A stretch of 64,000 nt of DNA from Caulobacteraceae bacterium (GTDB lineage: Bacteria > Pseudomonadota > Alphaproteobacteria > Caulobacterales > Caulobacteraceae): positions 1 to 64,000 of the forward strand of contig CANJME010000012.1 of assembly GCA_947475875.1 (NCBI GenBank). The letters run 5' to 3'. Position 1 is the stretch's first letter. Each line of letters opens with the position of its first letter. The notes beneath the pieces are model-generated. The model was not told where the DNA came from, ran no database searches, and was given only the letters and a program-made list of their open reading frames with translations. The position numbers and the translations under genes are program-made. This document shows, piece after piece, positions 29,826 to 38,704 of the stretch.

Positions 29826-30419
29826 ATGAGCCTGCGGGTCATCATCACACGAACGGCGGTCTGGCTTGTCGCCATCGGCGCCGGAATCTACGCGGGCGGG
29901 GAATCGGCCTGGCTGATGACCGGCAAGACCAGCGCGGCGGCGCAGATCCACGACGGCCAGTGGATGACGCCGGCGAAGGTGGGCGATGCGAAAGCCGGCC
30001 CCTATATGCGCGCCAGCGTGGCGCGGACCGGGATCTGGGCGCTGCCGCCCAGCGAGGTGATCTACTATTCGGCTGAGACCGACAGCGAGGGCAAGGCGCT
30101 GACCAACGCTTGCCGCTATGTTGTCGAGGGCGGCGAGGTTCCGGCCCGCTGGTGGAGCATCACCCTCTATCGCGACAATTTCTGGGTGGCGAACCCGGGC
30201 GACCGCTACTCGGTGGCCAAGACCAACATCAAGGCGCAGGCGGACGGGACCTGGACAATCAACGTCAACCGCATGGGCGAGGGCGAAAACGCCATTCCGA
30301 TGTGCGACAAGGCGGGGCATTTTGACCTGGCCTTGCGGCTCTATCATCCGGCCGCCAACGTGTTCGCCGAGCGCGCCACAATCAAACTTCCCGTTGTCAG
30401 GAGGCTCTCATGCGCCTGA
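29826..30419 (+). CDS. DUF1214 family membrane-anchored protein
   Basis: A 197-residue protein with an N-terminal membrane segment (TRTAVWLVAIGAGIYAGG) and a periplasmic beta-rich part. DUF1214 features are 'YYSAETDSEGKALTNACRY', 'ARWWSITLYRDNFWV' and 'FDLALRLYHP'. Function is unknown; DUF1214 and DUF1254 usually occur together, sometimes in one chain. GGGGAG lies upstream of the ATG. It overlaps the following DUF1254 gene by 10 bases. The open frame that extends upstream into the ffh region is not coding. Confidence 0.8.
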   Translation: MSLRVIITRTAVWLVAIGAGIYAGGESAWLMTGKTSAAAQIHDGQWMTPAKVGDAKAGPYMRASVARTGIWALPPSEVIYYSAETDSEGKALTNACRYVVEGGEVPARWWSITLYRDNFWVANPGDRYSVAKTNIKAQADGTWTINVNRMGEGENAIPMCDKAGHFDLALRLYHPAANVFAERATIKLPVVRRLSCA

Positions 30420-30973
30420 CCCTGATCGGGGCCCTGATCCTCTTCCTGGTGGCCGGCGCGGTCAGCCACGCCGCCGGCCTGATGATCATTCCGCGCCAGG
30501 CCACCGACAAGCAGATCGAAAACTACAAGGCCATGGGACGGACGGCGAACAAATTGTATCCCTCGGGCATCAAGACAGCGGCCACCTCCAAGGTGCCACG
30601 CGACAATGGCGACACCAGCACGCTGCGGGCGTTCTTCGACTTCACCAAGGGCGGGTTCATCCTGGAAGGGCCGCTGCCGAAGAACGCGGCCTACTGGTCG
30701 AGCTCAATGTTCGCCCACAACACCGACACCGACTTCATCATCTCCGACCGCCAGATAACCGGCGAGCGGTTCAAGATCGCCTTCATCGGGCCGGGCCAGA
30801 AACTGAAGGCCGGGGTCGCCCCGGTGGTCGCGCGCTCGTCCAGTAATACGGCGGTGATGATCGTCCGCTCAACCATGTCCGACCGCAATGACGCCGCCCG
30901 CGTCGCGGCCCTGACCGAAGAGCTGAAGCAGGTGACCCTGACGCCGATCCCGGCGAGCGACTTCGAGCATTAG
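30410..30973 (+). CDS. DUF1254 family exported protein (short form)
   Basis: A 187-residue protein with a signal peptide (LIGALILFLVAGAVSHAA) and a short DUF1254-like region ('SSMFAHNTDTDFIISDRQI', 'KIAFIGPGQKLKAG'). It starts inside the DUF1214 gene, so translation is probably coupled, and the pair likely forms a complex in the periplasm. Biochemical function is unknown. An exported esterase-like gene follows after 17 bases. Confidence 0.75.
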   Translation: MRLTLIGALILFLVAGAVSHAAGLMIIPRQATDKQIENYKAMGRTANKLYPSGIKTAATSKVPRDNGDTSTLRAFFDFTKGGFILEGPLPKNAAYWSSSMFAHNTDTDFIISDRQITGERFKIAFIGPGQKLKAGVAPVVARSSSNTAVMIVRSTMSDRNDAARVAALTEELKQVTLTPIPASDFEH

Positions 30974-30990
30974 CCCCCGAGAGGTTCGCC

Positions 30991-31962
30991 ATGCGACTGA
31001 CCACCCTGCTCATCGCCCTGACCCTGATCGCGGGCGGGGTTCCGGCCGTACGGGCGGCCGATACGCCCGCGCCATCGTCTCCGGCGCCCAAGACGGCCAT
31101 GCTCGCGGGCCGCAACACCATTCGCTACATCCCGGCAAGCCCGAAGGGGATTGTCTACCTCTTCCACGGCACGGGAGGATCGGAGAATTTCGCGACCCGC
31201 ATCCACAGCAAGATCGTGCTCGACCGGCTGGTCGCGAACGGCTTCGGCTACGCGGCCGCACCGTCGGCTGACCGGACGGCGTCCAGATGGAACCTGGAAT
31301 CCATCGATCCCAAAACCAATGTCGATGTCGCCTATATGCTGGCCCTGCACCGGGCGCTGATCGCCTCAGGCGAGATCGCCGACCAGACGCCGGTCTTCAG
31401 CATGGGCATGTCGAACGGCGGGGGGTTTTCAAACCTCTTCGCCATCGCCGCGCTCGCCCAGGGCCTCCCGGTCAAGGCGATCGGCGACTATATGGGCCCC
31501 ATTCCGGCTCCCGCGCGCACGCCCCCGCCGGGCAAGGCCTATCCGCCGCTGTTCATCGTGCTGGGCGACAATGATGGCCTGGTGGCGAAGGAAAACGTCG
31601 AGCCGGTGGCCGACCGGCTGAAGGCGTCGGGGACCAGGGTCGAGATGCATGTCGTGCATGAGGGCTTGGTCAATGCCGACACTTTCAAGACCATACCCGG
31701 CCTGACCGACAAGGACCGCGAGGAGATCCTGACGGCGCTGGTCGAGCGCAAGGTCATAGATGCGGCGGGCAAGCGCCTTGTCTTCAAGGACAAGCCCAAG
31801 ATCGGTCAGGCCGAGATCATGCAGCTCAACACCATGCCCCCGGCGGGGTCGCACCAGCGCGACATCGCCAACCAGCTGCTGATCGCCTGGGGGAGCCATC
31901 AGATGCGCTCGGATTTCGCCGAACAGCAGGTGGCGTTCTTTGTGGCGGCGCTGAAGCCCTGA
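30991..31962 (+). CDS. Exported alpha/beta hydrolase
   Basis: A 323-residue secreted serine hydrolase: signal peptide (TTLLIALTLIAGGVPAVRA), oxyanion-hole segment 'VYLFHGTGGSENF', nucleophile elbow 'SMGMSNGGGF' and 'FIVLGDNDGLVAKENV' carrying the probable acid. It resembles feruloyl-esterase and polyhydroxybutyrate-depolymerase-like proteins but lacks a family-defining feature, so the substrate is open. It follows the DUF1214/DUF1254 pair by 17 bases and probably shares their transcript. It converges with the CehA-like gene (4 bases apart). Confidence 0.78.
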   Translation: MRLTTLLIALTLIAGGVPAVRAADTPAPSSPAPKTAMLAGRNTIRYIPASPKGIVYLFHGTGGSENFATRIHSKIVLDRLVANGFGYAAAPSADRTASRWNLESIDPKTNVDVAYMLALHRALIASGEIADQTPVFSMGMSNGGGFSNLFAIAALAQGLPVKAIGDYMGPIPAPARTPPPGKAYPPLFIVLGDNDGLVAKENVEPVADRLKASGTRVEMHVVHEGLVNADTFKTIPGLTDKDREEILTALVERKVIDAAGKRLVFKDKPKIGQAEIMQLNTMPPAGSHQRDIANQLLIAWGSHQMRSDFAEQQVAFFVAALKP

Positions 31963-31966
31963 AGGT

Positions 31967-33466
31967 TCAGGGCGCCACCCACACGGGGTTGGAGAGCAGC
32001 ACCAGCTTGCCATTCGGATCGCGGACATTGACCCTCACCCAATAGAGGGCGCGCGCGCCGGGAAGGGAAACCCGGGCCACGTCTGAGTTGCTGCGGATTT
32101 CAGGCGCGGGGGCAAGGGCCGGAGCGCCAGTCCCGGTGACCAGTTGGAGTTTCAGGCCGGAAAAGCCCTCGGTGGTGATGGTGAGCGCGCCCGTCTGCCC
32201 CGCCGGCATGTGCAAGGTTCCGCCCATGTGCGCGCTGGCGCCGTTCGGAGCCGTCGCGGTCAGGTCGATCATGCGGCGGCCCGGCCCGCCGCTCGCGTCG
32301 ATGAACACCCGGCCGGAGCGGACGCCGGCGAGGACGCCGGCTACCGTCAGCTCGGGGGCGTAGACCACGGTCGCCGGCGTGCCGATGGGCGACTGACGAG
32401 TCCCCAGTTTGGCGTCGTGGTTGTCGCTGCCGCCGATAGCCGTGGCGTGGATGCCCTTGTCGAGGAGGCCTTGCCAGAATCCGATCCCGGAACTGGGTCC
32501 TTCCGCACCGGCGCCGACGAGGGCGCTGCCGTTGATGACTTCCACCGCCTCAATGCGTTCGGGGTGCGGATCCATGGGGTTCCAGCCGCAGCCGAGGCAG
32601 GTCTCGCCGGTGGGCTGGCCAGGGTGGTTGACCGAGAGCAGGCCGCCATGGGCCGCCACGTCGTTGCGGAGGTTCTCCAGGGTGGGGAGGTGTTTCGTGC
32701 CCAGCCGAAACTCAATGGGTGCGGTGACCCCCAGCGCATTGGCGTGGCCGAAGAGGGTGGTGACCTCGATGCCGGGTATGACCAGCAGGGTGTCGTAGTA
32801 AGCCTGAAGTTCGCGCAGTTCGTTGTTCTGGCTGACCGTGTTGTGGTCGGTCACCGCAATGAAATCGAGGCCGGCCGCCTTGGCGGCGTCCAGGGTCAGG
32901 AAGGCGGGGCAGGGCGCCCGCTTGCCCGAGAGGGCGGCGCACGAGCCGTCGGAGTGGGCGGTGTGCATGTGGAAGTCGCCGCGGTACCAGCCGGCCTCGG
33001 TCCTGATCGGGGCGGCGGCGAGTTCGATCGGTCCGGCGTTCGCGCCCGCCAGAGTGATACGGGCCTCATAGCGGGTGGTCACCCCCTCGCGGATGGCGGG
33101 CACGGCGATGAGCAGGGTCCAGCGGCCGGGCTCGATGCGGCCCGGCAGGTAAGACGGCGTCGCATCGGTCGAAGCCACCGTGAAGGTCGTCTTGTTCGAG
33201 CCGCTCCAGCCGCGGAAGCCGTTCGGACCGATGAGGCCGAGATCGAGGGTGGTCCTCGCTTCGCGTCCGTCATGACTCACCGCGATGGTGATCCGGTCGG
33301 TCCCGGCGGGAACGGTGAACGGGACCTCGGTGTAGGTCCGCCAGTTGGCGCGGGTGACGGTCCCGGTGAAGACCAGTTCGCGAGGGGTTCGCTTCGCCGT
33401 ATCGCCAGGCGTTGCGCAGGCGGCCAGGGCCAGGGCCAGAACGAGGGCAAGGGACCGCAAGCTCAT
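31967..33466 (-). CDS. CehA/McbA-family metallohydrolase (PHP domain), lipoprotein
   Basis: A 499-residue exported hydrolase. The N-terminus is a lipoprotein signal ending LALAAC, followed by a beta-rich domain (about 30-150). A PHP metal site follows: 'GDFHMHTAHSDGS', 'AVTDHNTVS', 'NHPGQPTG' and 'GGSDNHDAKLG'. The CehA/McbA group includes carbamate and other ester hydrolases; substrate here is unknown. Its ATG overlaps the TGA of the TauD-like gene (ATGA), so they form a unit that may oxidise and then hydrolyse the same compound (inference). Confidence 0.85.
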   Translation of the reverse strand: MSLRSLALVLALALAACATPGDTAKRTPRELVFTGTVTRANWRTYTEVPFTVPAGTDRITIAVSHDGREARTTLDLGLIGPNGFRGWSGSNKTTFTVASTDATPSYLPGRIEPGRWTLLIAVPAIREGVTTRYEARITLAGANAGPIELAAAPIRTEAGWYRGDFHMHTAHSDGSCAALSGKRAPCPAFLTLDAAKAAGLDFIAVTDHNTVSQNNELRELQAYYDTLLVIPGIEVTTLFGHANALGVTAPIEFRLGTKHLPTLENLRNDVAAHGGLLSVNHPGQPTGETCLGCGWNPMDPHPERIEAVEVINGSALVGAGAEGPSSGIGFWQGLLDKGIHATAIGGSDNHDAKLGTRQSPIGTPATVVYAPELTVAGVLAGVRSGRVFIDASGGPGRRMIDLTATAPNGASAHMGGTLHMPAGQTGALTITTEGFSGLKLQLVTGTGAPALAPAPEIRSNSDVARVSLPGARALYWVRVNVRDPNGKLVLLSNPVWVAP

Positions 33467-34314
33467 CCGGCGGCCGGATCGTAGGCGGCGATGGTCGTGC
33501 GGTGGAGCAGGCGGTCATAGCCGTCGTAACCGCCCGTCGCGGCGTGGAGCAAAGAGCGGTTGTCCCACATGACCAGCATCTCCGGTTCCCAGACATGGCG
33601 GTACTGGAATTCGTCCCGGCCCTGCCAGCGGTAGAGCTCGGAGAGCAGGGGCTGGGATTCGGCCTCGTTCATGCCATCGATGCCGACGATATAGCCGGCG
33701 CAGCTGAAGATGGCCGGGCGCCCGGTTTCCGGATGCGGCTGGATCAGCGGGTGCCGCTCGGTCTTGTGGGCCTCCGCCGAGGGCCGGATATCCATCGAGC
33801 GGCGGGCGACGTCCTTTTCGCCATAGGCGCCGTCGAGAGCATAGGGCTTGCGAGCCGAATGGATGGCGATCTTGCCTTCGCACCGCGCTCGAAACTCGGG
33901 CGGCAGGGCGTCGAGGGCGGCGTGCTGGTTGGCGAAGAGGGTATCGCCGCCGTGGGGCGGTATGATGATACCGTAGAGGCAGGTGCCGGCCGGGGGGCGG
34001 GCCTGAAAGCTCCAGTCTGAATGCCAGTTCTCGGCGAAGAGCGGCGAGATCTCGTCGGCCCGGCGCTGAATGGCGACAACGTGCTTGCGGCCGGGGATGG
34101 GCGCGATGAACGGGTCTTCACCGAAACCGCCGAAGGCCAGGGTGAAGCGCTCGAGATCATCGTCGGTGAGTTTCTGGTTTGGAAAAGCCAGCACGTGGTG
34201 CTCAAGCCAGACGGACCGGATTTCAGACGCCAGCCCGGGACTGATCTCGCGCGACAGATCCACGCCGGTGACGCGGGCTCCGCAAGCCTGGCCGGAAGGT
34301 TCAACCTTGAGCAT
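33463..34314 (-). CDS. TauD/TfdA-family 2-oxoglutarate dioxygenase
   Basis: Fe(II)/2-oxoglutarate dioxygenase of 283 residues. The iron motif HxD is in 'ENWHSDWSF' and the distal His in 'NRSLLHAATGG', with the 2OG-binding Arg in 'DRLLHRTTIAAY'. 'MLKVEPSGQACGARVTGVDL' is the usual N-terminus for the family. The ATG at 34312-34314 is used; the longer frame upstream reads through the CoA-transferase remnant in another frame. Substrates in this family range from taurine to phenoxyacetates and alkyl sulfates, and the sequence does not decide between them. It overlaps the CehA-like gene by 4 bases. Confidence 0.87.
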   Translation of the reverse strand: MLKVEPSGQACGARVTGVDLSREISPGLASEIRSVWLEHHVLAFPNQKLTDDDLERFTLAFGGFGEDPFIAPIPGRKHVVAIQRRADEISPLFAENWHSDWSFQARPPAGTCLYGIIIPPHGGDTLFANQHAALDALPPEFRARCEGKIAIHSARKPYALDGAYGEKDVARRSMDIRPSAEAHKTERHPLIQPHPETGRPAIFSCAGYIVGIDGMNEAESQPLLSELYRWQGRDEFQYRHVWEPEMLVMWDNRSLLHAATGGYDGYDRLLHRTTIAAYDPAAG

Positions 34315-34717
34315 CGGCGGTCTCCCGGAAGGCTGTGATCTCGGCGGGGGTGAACCCGTGACCCCGCAATATGTCATCGGCGGGCTGGTGAAGGTCGGGC
34401 GCGGCGGCGCGCAAGGTCCGCTCGTGACCGCTGACATCGAAAGGCTGGGCGACCAGATTGAGCTCCCCCAGCCTCGGATGGGTGACCGGCCGGGCCATCT
34501 TCGAATGCACAACTTGAGGGTCGGCGAAGACCTGATCGATCGTGTTGACAGGGCCGCAGGGCACGCCCGCCGCATTCATTGCTTCGACCCAATGGGGGGC
34601 GGGACGGGTGAGGGTGACCGATTCGATCTCGGCGTTGAGCAGCGAGGTTTGCACCCAGGCGCCCTCGATCGTTTCAACGTGAACGGTTCCGGCCAAGGCA
34701 ATCTCCCCGGTCGCCAT
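34301..34717 (-). pseudogene. Remnant of a CaiB/BaiF (type III) CoA-transferase
   Basis: About 138 codons of a class III CoA-transferase C-terminus survive: 'WVQTSLLNAEIE' jumps directly to 'HWVEAMNAAGVPCGPVNTI', then 'QVFADPQVVHSKMARPVTHP' and 'LGELNLVAQPFD'. Intact enzymes are about 400 residues, with the first 200 upstream of the WVQTSLL-like segment and about 100 residues between these two blocks. The N-terminal catalytic Asp domain is gone and the interior is deleted. The frame stays open to 34906 but has no family similarity beyond about 34717. Its end overlaps the start of the TauD-like gene, suggesting they were once a catabolic operon. Confidence 0.75.
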
Positions 34718-34763
34718 ATTGTCAGGCTGCGGCGCCCCGTCCAGTGGGTTGTGGAGGCCCCCT

Positions 34764-35543
34764 CTAGCGCCCCTTCGGCTGGGCCGCCCGACCTTGCGTC
34801 TGAATTTGCACCAGGCTGGCCGCTTCGGCCGAGCCGGCGGCGGCGGCTTTGCGGTACCAGGCGAGCGCCTCGTCAGTGCTTTTCGGCACGCCTTCGCCGG
34901 CGGCATAATAGCGCCCCAGGCTCAGCATGGCGTAGGCATAGCCCTTGTCGGCGGCGGCGCGCTGCCAGCGGGCGGCTTCCCTGAGGTCCTTCGGAACACC
35001 GTCGCCGTCGTGATATTTGTTGGCCAGGGTGAACATCCCGACCACTTCTCCAGCCTCCGCCGCGGCCCGGTACCAGCGCAGGGACTGGGCGGCGTCCTTG
35101 GCCACGCCCTCGTTGCCGGCGTAGAGATAGGCGAGGTTGAACATGGCGCGGGTCTCGCCCTTGCCGGCGGCCTGGGTCAGCCAGCGGATGGCCTCGGCCG
35201 GCGCCTTGTGGACGCCCACTCCGTCCAGATAGGCCGAGCCCAGGCTGAACATGGCGGCGGGATCGCCTTTCTCTGCCGCGGCGCGGAACCAGAAGACGGC
35301 CTTGGCGGCGGGGCTGTTCGGATCGATGGGCGCATCGTCATCGCCGTCATCATCGTCATCGCCCGCGGGAGCGGAGGCGCGGGCCTGATTGTAGAAAGCC
35401 AGGCCCAGGCTCACCATGGCGGCAGTGTCGCCGGTGTTGGCGCGGGCCATGAGGGCGGCGGTGTCTGGGGTCTGGGCCGGCGCCGGCTGGGCGGCGGCCA
35501 GAAAGGCGGCGGCCATCACGGCCAGGAGGGTTTTGGCGGTCAT
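34764..35543 (-). CDS. Exported Sel1-repeat protein
   Basis: A 259-residue periplasmic protein with a signal peptide (TLLAVMAAAFLAAAQPAPAQ) and about five Sel1-like repeats, e.g. 'AMFSLGSAYLDGVGVHKAP', 'AMFNLAYLYAGNEGVAKD' and 'AMLSLGRYYAAGEGVPKS'. Such repeats are protein-binding scaffolds. An unusual Asp-rich insert (GDDDDDGDDDAP, about residue 62) lies after the first repeat. The start at 35541-35543 is chosen because upstream codons lack a plausible leader. No partner can be named. Confidence 0.85.
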   Translation of the reverse strand: MTAKTLLAVMAAAFLAAAQPAPAQTPDTAALMARANTGDTAAMVSLGLAFYNQARASAPAGDDDDDGDDDAPIDPNSPAAKAVFWFRAAAEKGDPAAMFSLGSAYLDGVGVHKAPAEAIRWLTQAAGKGETRAMFNLAYLYAGNEGVAKDAAQSLRWYRAAAEAGEVVGMFTLANKYHDGDGVPKDLREAARWQRAAADKGYAYAMLSLGRYYAAGEGVPKSTDEALAWYRKAAAAGSAEAASLVQIQTQGRAAQPKGR

Positions 35544-35853
35544 GGCGCGATTGTACCGGCGAGAAGGCGGCGAGCCTATGACTCTTTCAGCGCCCCTCGG
35601 CGAAAAGGCTAAATAACCATCCCGGCCAGCGCCAAGGTGGCGGTGAAGGTGACAAGCCGGCGAACCATCAAACCTGGGCCACCCACACAAGCGCTCCTCT
35701 CCGGGACGTCATCGAGCGTAATCGATTTACGGCGGAGGACACGATTTTCGGCCAGGGCCGAAGAGGACGCCGGCGCACCCGCAGTTGTTGCGGCCTTACG
35801 CCCCTTGCCAGTCATCCTGGCCTGAACCACAAGGAAATTCAGGGAGCAACCAG
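35544..35853. other. 310-bp gene-poor stretch upstream of the quinoprotein gene
   Basis: I see no convincing gene. A 73-codon minus-strand frame at 35609-35830 ends in a signal-peptide-like stretch (MVRRLVTFTATLALAGMVI) and then stops; it may be a decayed leader or chance. The region must hold the promoters of the divergent Sel1 and quinoprotein genes, but no strong motif stood out. Confidence 0.4.
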
Positions 35854-37872
35854 ATGAACAATCCGATCGATACTCTGCGCCGCAAACCGGTGCTGGCTGC
35901 CATCATCCTGGCGGGACTGACGCTGGCGCCGCTCGGCGCCTGGCAGGCGGCCATGGCCCAGCAGGGACGGGATGGCGGGGCGCCGCCGGCAGGCGCGGCG
36001 GCGGCGGGGGCGCCTGCTCGCGCCGGCGCGCCGGGACGCGGCGGCGCGGCCGCCTCGGGACAGTCGATCTACACCGAGCGCTGCGCGACCTGTCACGATG
36101 ACGCTAATGCCGCGGCGCTGCGCGCGCCGACCAAGACCAACCTGGCTGCGATGAGCTTCCAGACCATCAGCTACGCCCTGACCGACGGCAAGATGAAGAC
36201 GCAAGGGACCGGCCTGACCGAGGACCAGCGTGGATCCCTGATCAACTATCTTACCGGCAACACCTCGCCGACCGTGGAGACCTGGACGCGCAACATGATG
36301 TGCGCGGCGAACAACCGGACCGTCGACCTTTCCAGACCGACGGTGACCGGCTTCGGCTTTGACCGCAGCAACACCCGCTCGCTGACCGCGGCTCAGGCGG
36401 GCCTGACCAAGGCCCAGCTTTCGAACATGGAACTGGCCTGGGCCATCGCCATTCCCGGCGCGACCGAAATGCGCTCGCAGGCCGCCATCGTCGGCAAGAC
36501 CGTGTTCTGGCCGGTCAGCCAGGCGGGCGCGGTCTATGCGTTCGATGTCTCGAACACCGCCAAGCCCTGCCTGAAGTGGGTCTATAAAACCCCGACCGGC
36601 GCGCCCATGCGCACCAACGCCGCCTATGGCGTCATCGCCGACGGGCGGGGGATCATCGTGGTCTCGGGCCTGGACACCACGGTCTATGCTCTCGACGCCA
36701 AGACCGGCGTGCCGATCTGGGCGCCGCGCAAGGTGGGGACCTATTCGCTGTCGATGAACACCGGCACGGCGACAGTGCTCAAGGACCGCATCATCGTGCC
36801 GGTCTCGCAGAACGAGATCTCCAGCGCCGGGCAGAACACCTACACCTGCTGCACCAACCACGGCTACGTCCTGTCGCTGGATCCAAAAACGGGCGCCCAG
36901 CAATGGCGCTATGACACCATGCCGGACGCGCGGCCGATCCGCGACCGGGGCGATGGCAAGATGCTGCTGGGACCCTCCGGCGCGCCGATCTGGAACTCGC
37001 CGGTGGTCGATGAAAAGCGCGGCCTGATCTACTTCGGCACCGGCGAAGCCAACTCGCCGCCCGCGCACCACAATACCGACGCCCTGATCGCCATCAGCCT
37101 GGCCGACGGCAAGGAAAAGTGGGCGATGCAGGCCACCGCCAACGACATCTACAACATTGGCTGCAGCCTCAATCCGCGCACCGACCAGTACAATTGCGTG
37201 CGCGAGACGGTCTTCCGCGATGTCGACTTCGGCTCGTCTATGATCCTTGGCCGCATGCAGCGGGGCACGGAGGTCGTCTACAACGGCCAGAAGTCCGGCA
37301 CCGTCTGGGCCCTGCAGCCCGACACCGGCCGCCTGCTGTGGCGCAAGGACCTCGGCACCGGCGGCGCGCTCGGCGGCGTGCACTGGGGCATGGCCTTCTG
37401 GAACGAGACGGTGTTCGCGCCGGTCGCCGCCGCAGGCGGCGCCGTGCCGAACGAACTGCCGGTTGATCCCAACGTCATCAAGTCTGGTCTCTATGCGCTC
37501 GACGCTAACACAGGCGCGATCAAGTGGAACTATGTGTCCACCCCCGACTGCTCGGGCGACCGGCCCCAGCGTATGCCGGCCTGCCAGCGCGCCCTCGGCT
37601 TTTCCACGGCGCCGGCCGTGATCGACGGGGCGGTCGTGGCCGCGGCGCTCGACGGCTACGTCTATGCGCTCGATGCGAAAGACGGAAAGGTGCTGTGGAA
37701 ATACGACACCGCCCGCAACTATCAGGGCGTCAACGGCGTGGCCGGCCGCGGCGGGGCGATCGACTCGGTCTCGATCACCGCCGGCGCGGGCCTGCTGTTG
37801 ATGAACTCCGGCTACGGCTCGTTCGGCCAGCAGGGCGGCAATGTGCTGCTGGCGTTCAAGCCGAAGAAATAG
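35854..37872 (+). CDS. Cytochrome c-PQQ quinoprotein dehydrogenase (polyvinyl-alcohol dehydrogenase-like)
   Basis: Periplasmic dehydrogenase of 672 residues. After a signal peptide (about 1-36) and an Ala/Gly/Pro linker comes a heme c motif CATCH at 77-81. A PQQ beta-propeller with repeats such as 'VYALDAKTGVPIW', 'VLSLDPKTGAQQWRY', 'VWALQPDTGRLLW' and 'VYALDAKDGKVLWKY' follows. Vicinal cysteines Cys332-Cys333 ('TYTCCTNHG') recall the disulfide of quinoprotein alcohol dehydrogenases. Heme at the N-terminus before the propeller is the layout of polyvinyl-alcohol dehydrogenase (EC 1.1.2.6); the substrate here is inferred only at the level of 'an alcohol'. AGGGAG precedes the ATG. Confidence 0.85.
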   Translation: MNNPIDTLRRKPVLAAIILAGLTLAPLGAWQAAMAQQGRDGGAPPAGAAAAGAPARAGAPGRGGAAASGQSIYTERCATCHDDANAAALRAPTKTNLAAMSFQTISYALTDGKMKTQGTGLTEDQRGSLINYLTGNTSPTVETWTRNMMCAANNRTVDLSRPTVTGFGFDRSNTRSLTAAQAGLTKAQLSNMELAWAIAIPGATEMRSQAAIVGKTVFWPVSQAGAVYAFDVSNTAKPCLKWVYKTPTGAPMRTNAAYGVIADGRGIIVVSGLDTTVYALDAKTGVPIWAPRKVGTYSLSMNTGTATVLKDRIIVPVSQNEISSAGQNTYTCCTNHGYVLSLDPKTGAQQWRYDTMPDARPIRDRGDGKMLLGPSGAPIWNSPVVDEKRGLIYFGTGEANSPPAHHNTDALIAISLADGKEKWAMQATANDIYNIGCSLNPRTDQYNCVRETVFRDVDFGSSMILGRMQRGTEVVYNGQKSGTVWALQPDTGRLLWRKDLGTGGALGGVHWGMAFWNETVFAPVAAAGGAVPNELPVDPNVIKSGLYALDANTGAIKWNYVSTPDCSGDRPQRMPACQRALGFSTAPAVIDGAVVAAALDGYVYALDAKDGKVLWKYDTARNYQGVNGVAGRGGAIDSVSITAGAGLLLMNSGYGSFGQQGGNVLLAFKPKK

Positions 37873-37969
37873 CGGCCCCATAGGAATCGGGCGGCGGGGA
37901 TTGAGAAATTCTCGCGCCCGGATTTAACCGCCCTGTGTCTGAATGCCCGCAGGAATGAAAGGGCGTTCC

Positions 37970-38704
37970 ATGCCTCAGCCCGCCTGTCTGATTATCGGCG
38001 CCGGAGACGGCCTGGGCGCGGCCATTGCCCGGGCTTTCGCGCGCGAGGGCCTGACGGTTTGCGTGACGCGGCGGCCGCGCAATGTTTCCCAGGTTCAGGA
38101 CCTGGCGGCCTCAATCGAGGCTGAGGGCGGCAAGGCCAGGGCTTTCGGGGTCGATGCGCGCTCGGAAGAGAAAATGATCGCCCTCGTCGACCAGATCGAG
38201 GCCGAGGTCGGTCCCCTGGAGGTGGTGGTGTTCAACATCGGGGCCAATGTGCGCTTTGGCGTCCGGGAAACCACGGCCCGCGTCTTCACCAAGGTCTGGG
38301 AGATGGCCTGTTTCGCCGGTTTCCTGGCGGGGCGGGAAGCCGCTCGGGTTATGGGACCCCGAGGCCGGGGCTCAATCCTCTTTACCGGCGCGACCGCCAG
38401 CACGCGTGGCCGCGAGGGCTACGCCGCCTTCGCCTCCGCCAAGTCGGGGCTGCGAGCCATCGCGCAGAGCATGGCTCGCGAACTGGCGCCTGAAGGCATT
38501 CACGTCGCCCATGTGGTGGTCGATGGCGCCATCGATGGAAACTTCACCCGTGAGCGCATGGGCAATCAGGCCCAGGCGATGCTGGACCGTGACGAGATCC
38601 TCAAACCCGATGACATCGCCGAGGCGTTCGTTGCTCTGCATCGCCAGAAAAAATCGGCCTGGACGTTCGAGATGGATGTGCGGCCATGGACGGAGATCTG
38701 GTGA
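37970..38704 (+). CDS. Short-chain dehydrogenase/reductase with Phe at the catalytic Tyr position
   Basis: A 244-residue Rossmann protein: cofactor motif 'IIGAGDGLGAAIARAF', 'VVFNIGANVRFG' and active-site Ser in 'ILFTGATASTRG'. The usual YxxxK reads 'AFASAK', with Phe in place of Tyr, while Lys is kept. This variant occurs in a subgroup of SDRs and may change or abolish classical proton transfer. The ATG at 37970 has AAAGGGCG upstream and is preferred to that at 37943. It overlaps the next gene by one base (TGATG), so the SDR and isomerase are coupled. Confidence 0.82.
   Translation: MPQPACLIIGAGDGLGAAIARAFAREGLTVCVTRRPRNVSQVQDLAASIEAEGGKARAFGVDARSEEKMIALVDQIEAEVGPLEVVVFNIGANVRFGVRETTARVFTKVWEMACFAGFLAGREAARVMGPRGRGSILFTGATASTRGREGYAAFASAKSGLRAIAQSMARELAPEGIHVAHVVVDGAIDGNFTRERMGNQAQAMLDRDEILKPDDIAEAFVALHRQKKSAWTFEMDVRPWTEIW

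Noticed and set aside
32144-33484. 446-codon plus-strand frame
   Set aside because: Antisense to the CehA-like gene; shadow composition.
35609-35830. 73-codon minus-strand frame ending in a signal-like peptide
   Set aside because: It stops right after the hydrophobic part, has no ribosome site and no family; kept only as a remark on the gap.
35839-37881. 680-codon open frame on the minus strand
   Set aside because: It is exactly antisense to the quinoprotein gene, has no family features and reflects high GC with few stops; the plus strand shows clear heme and PQQ motifs.
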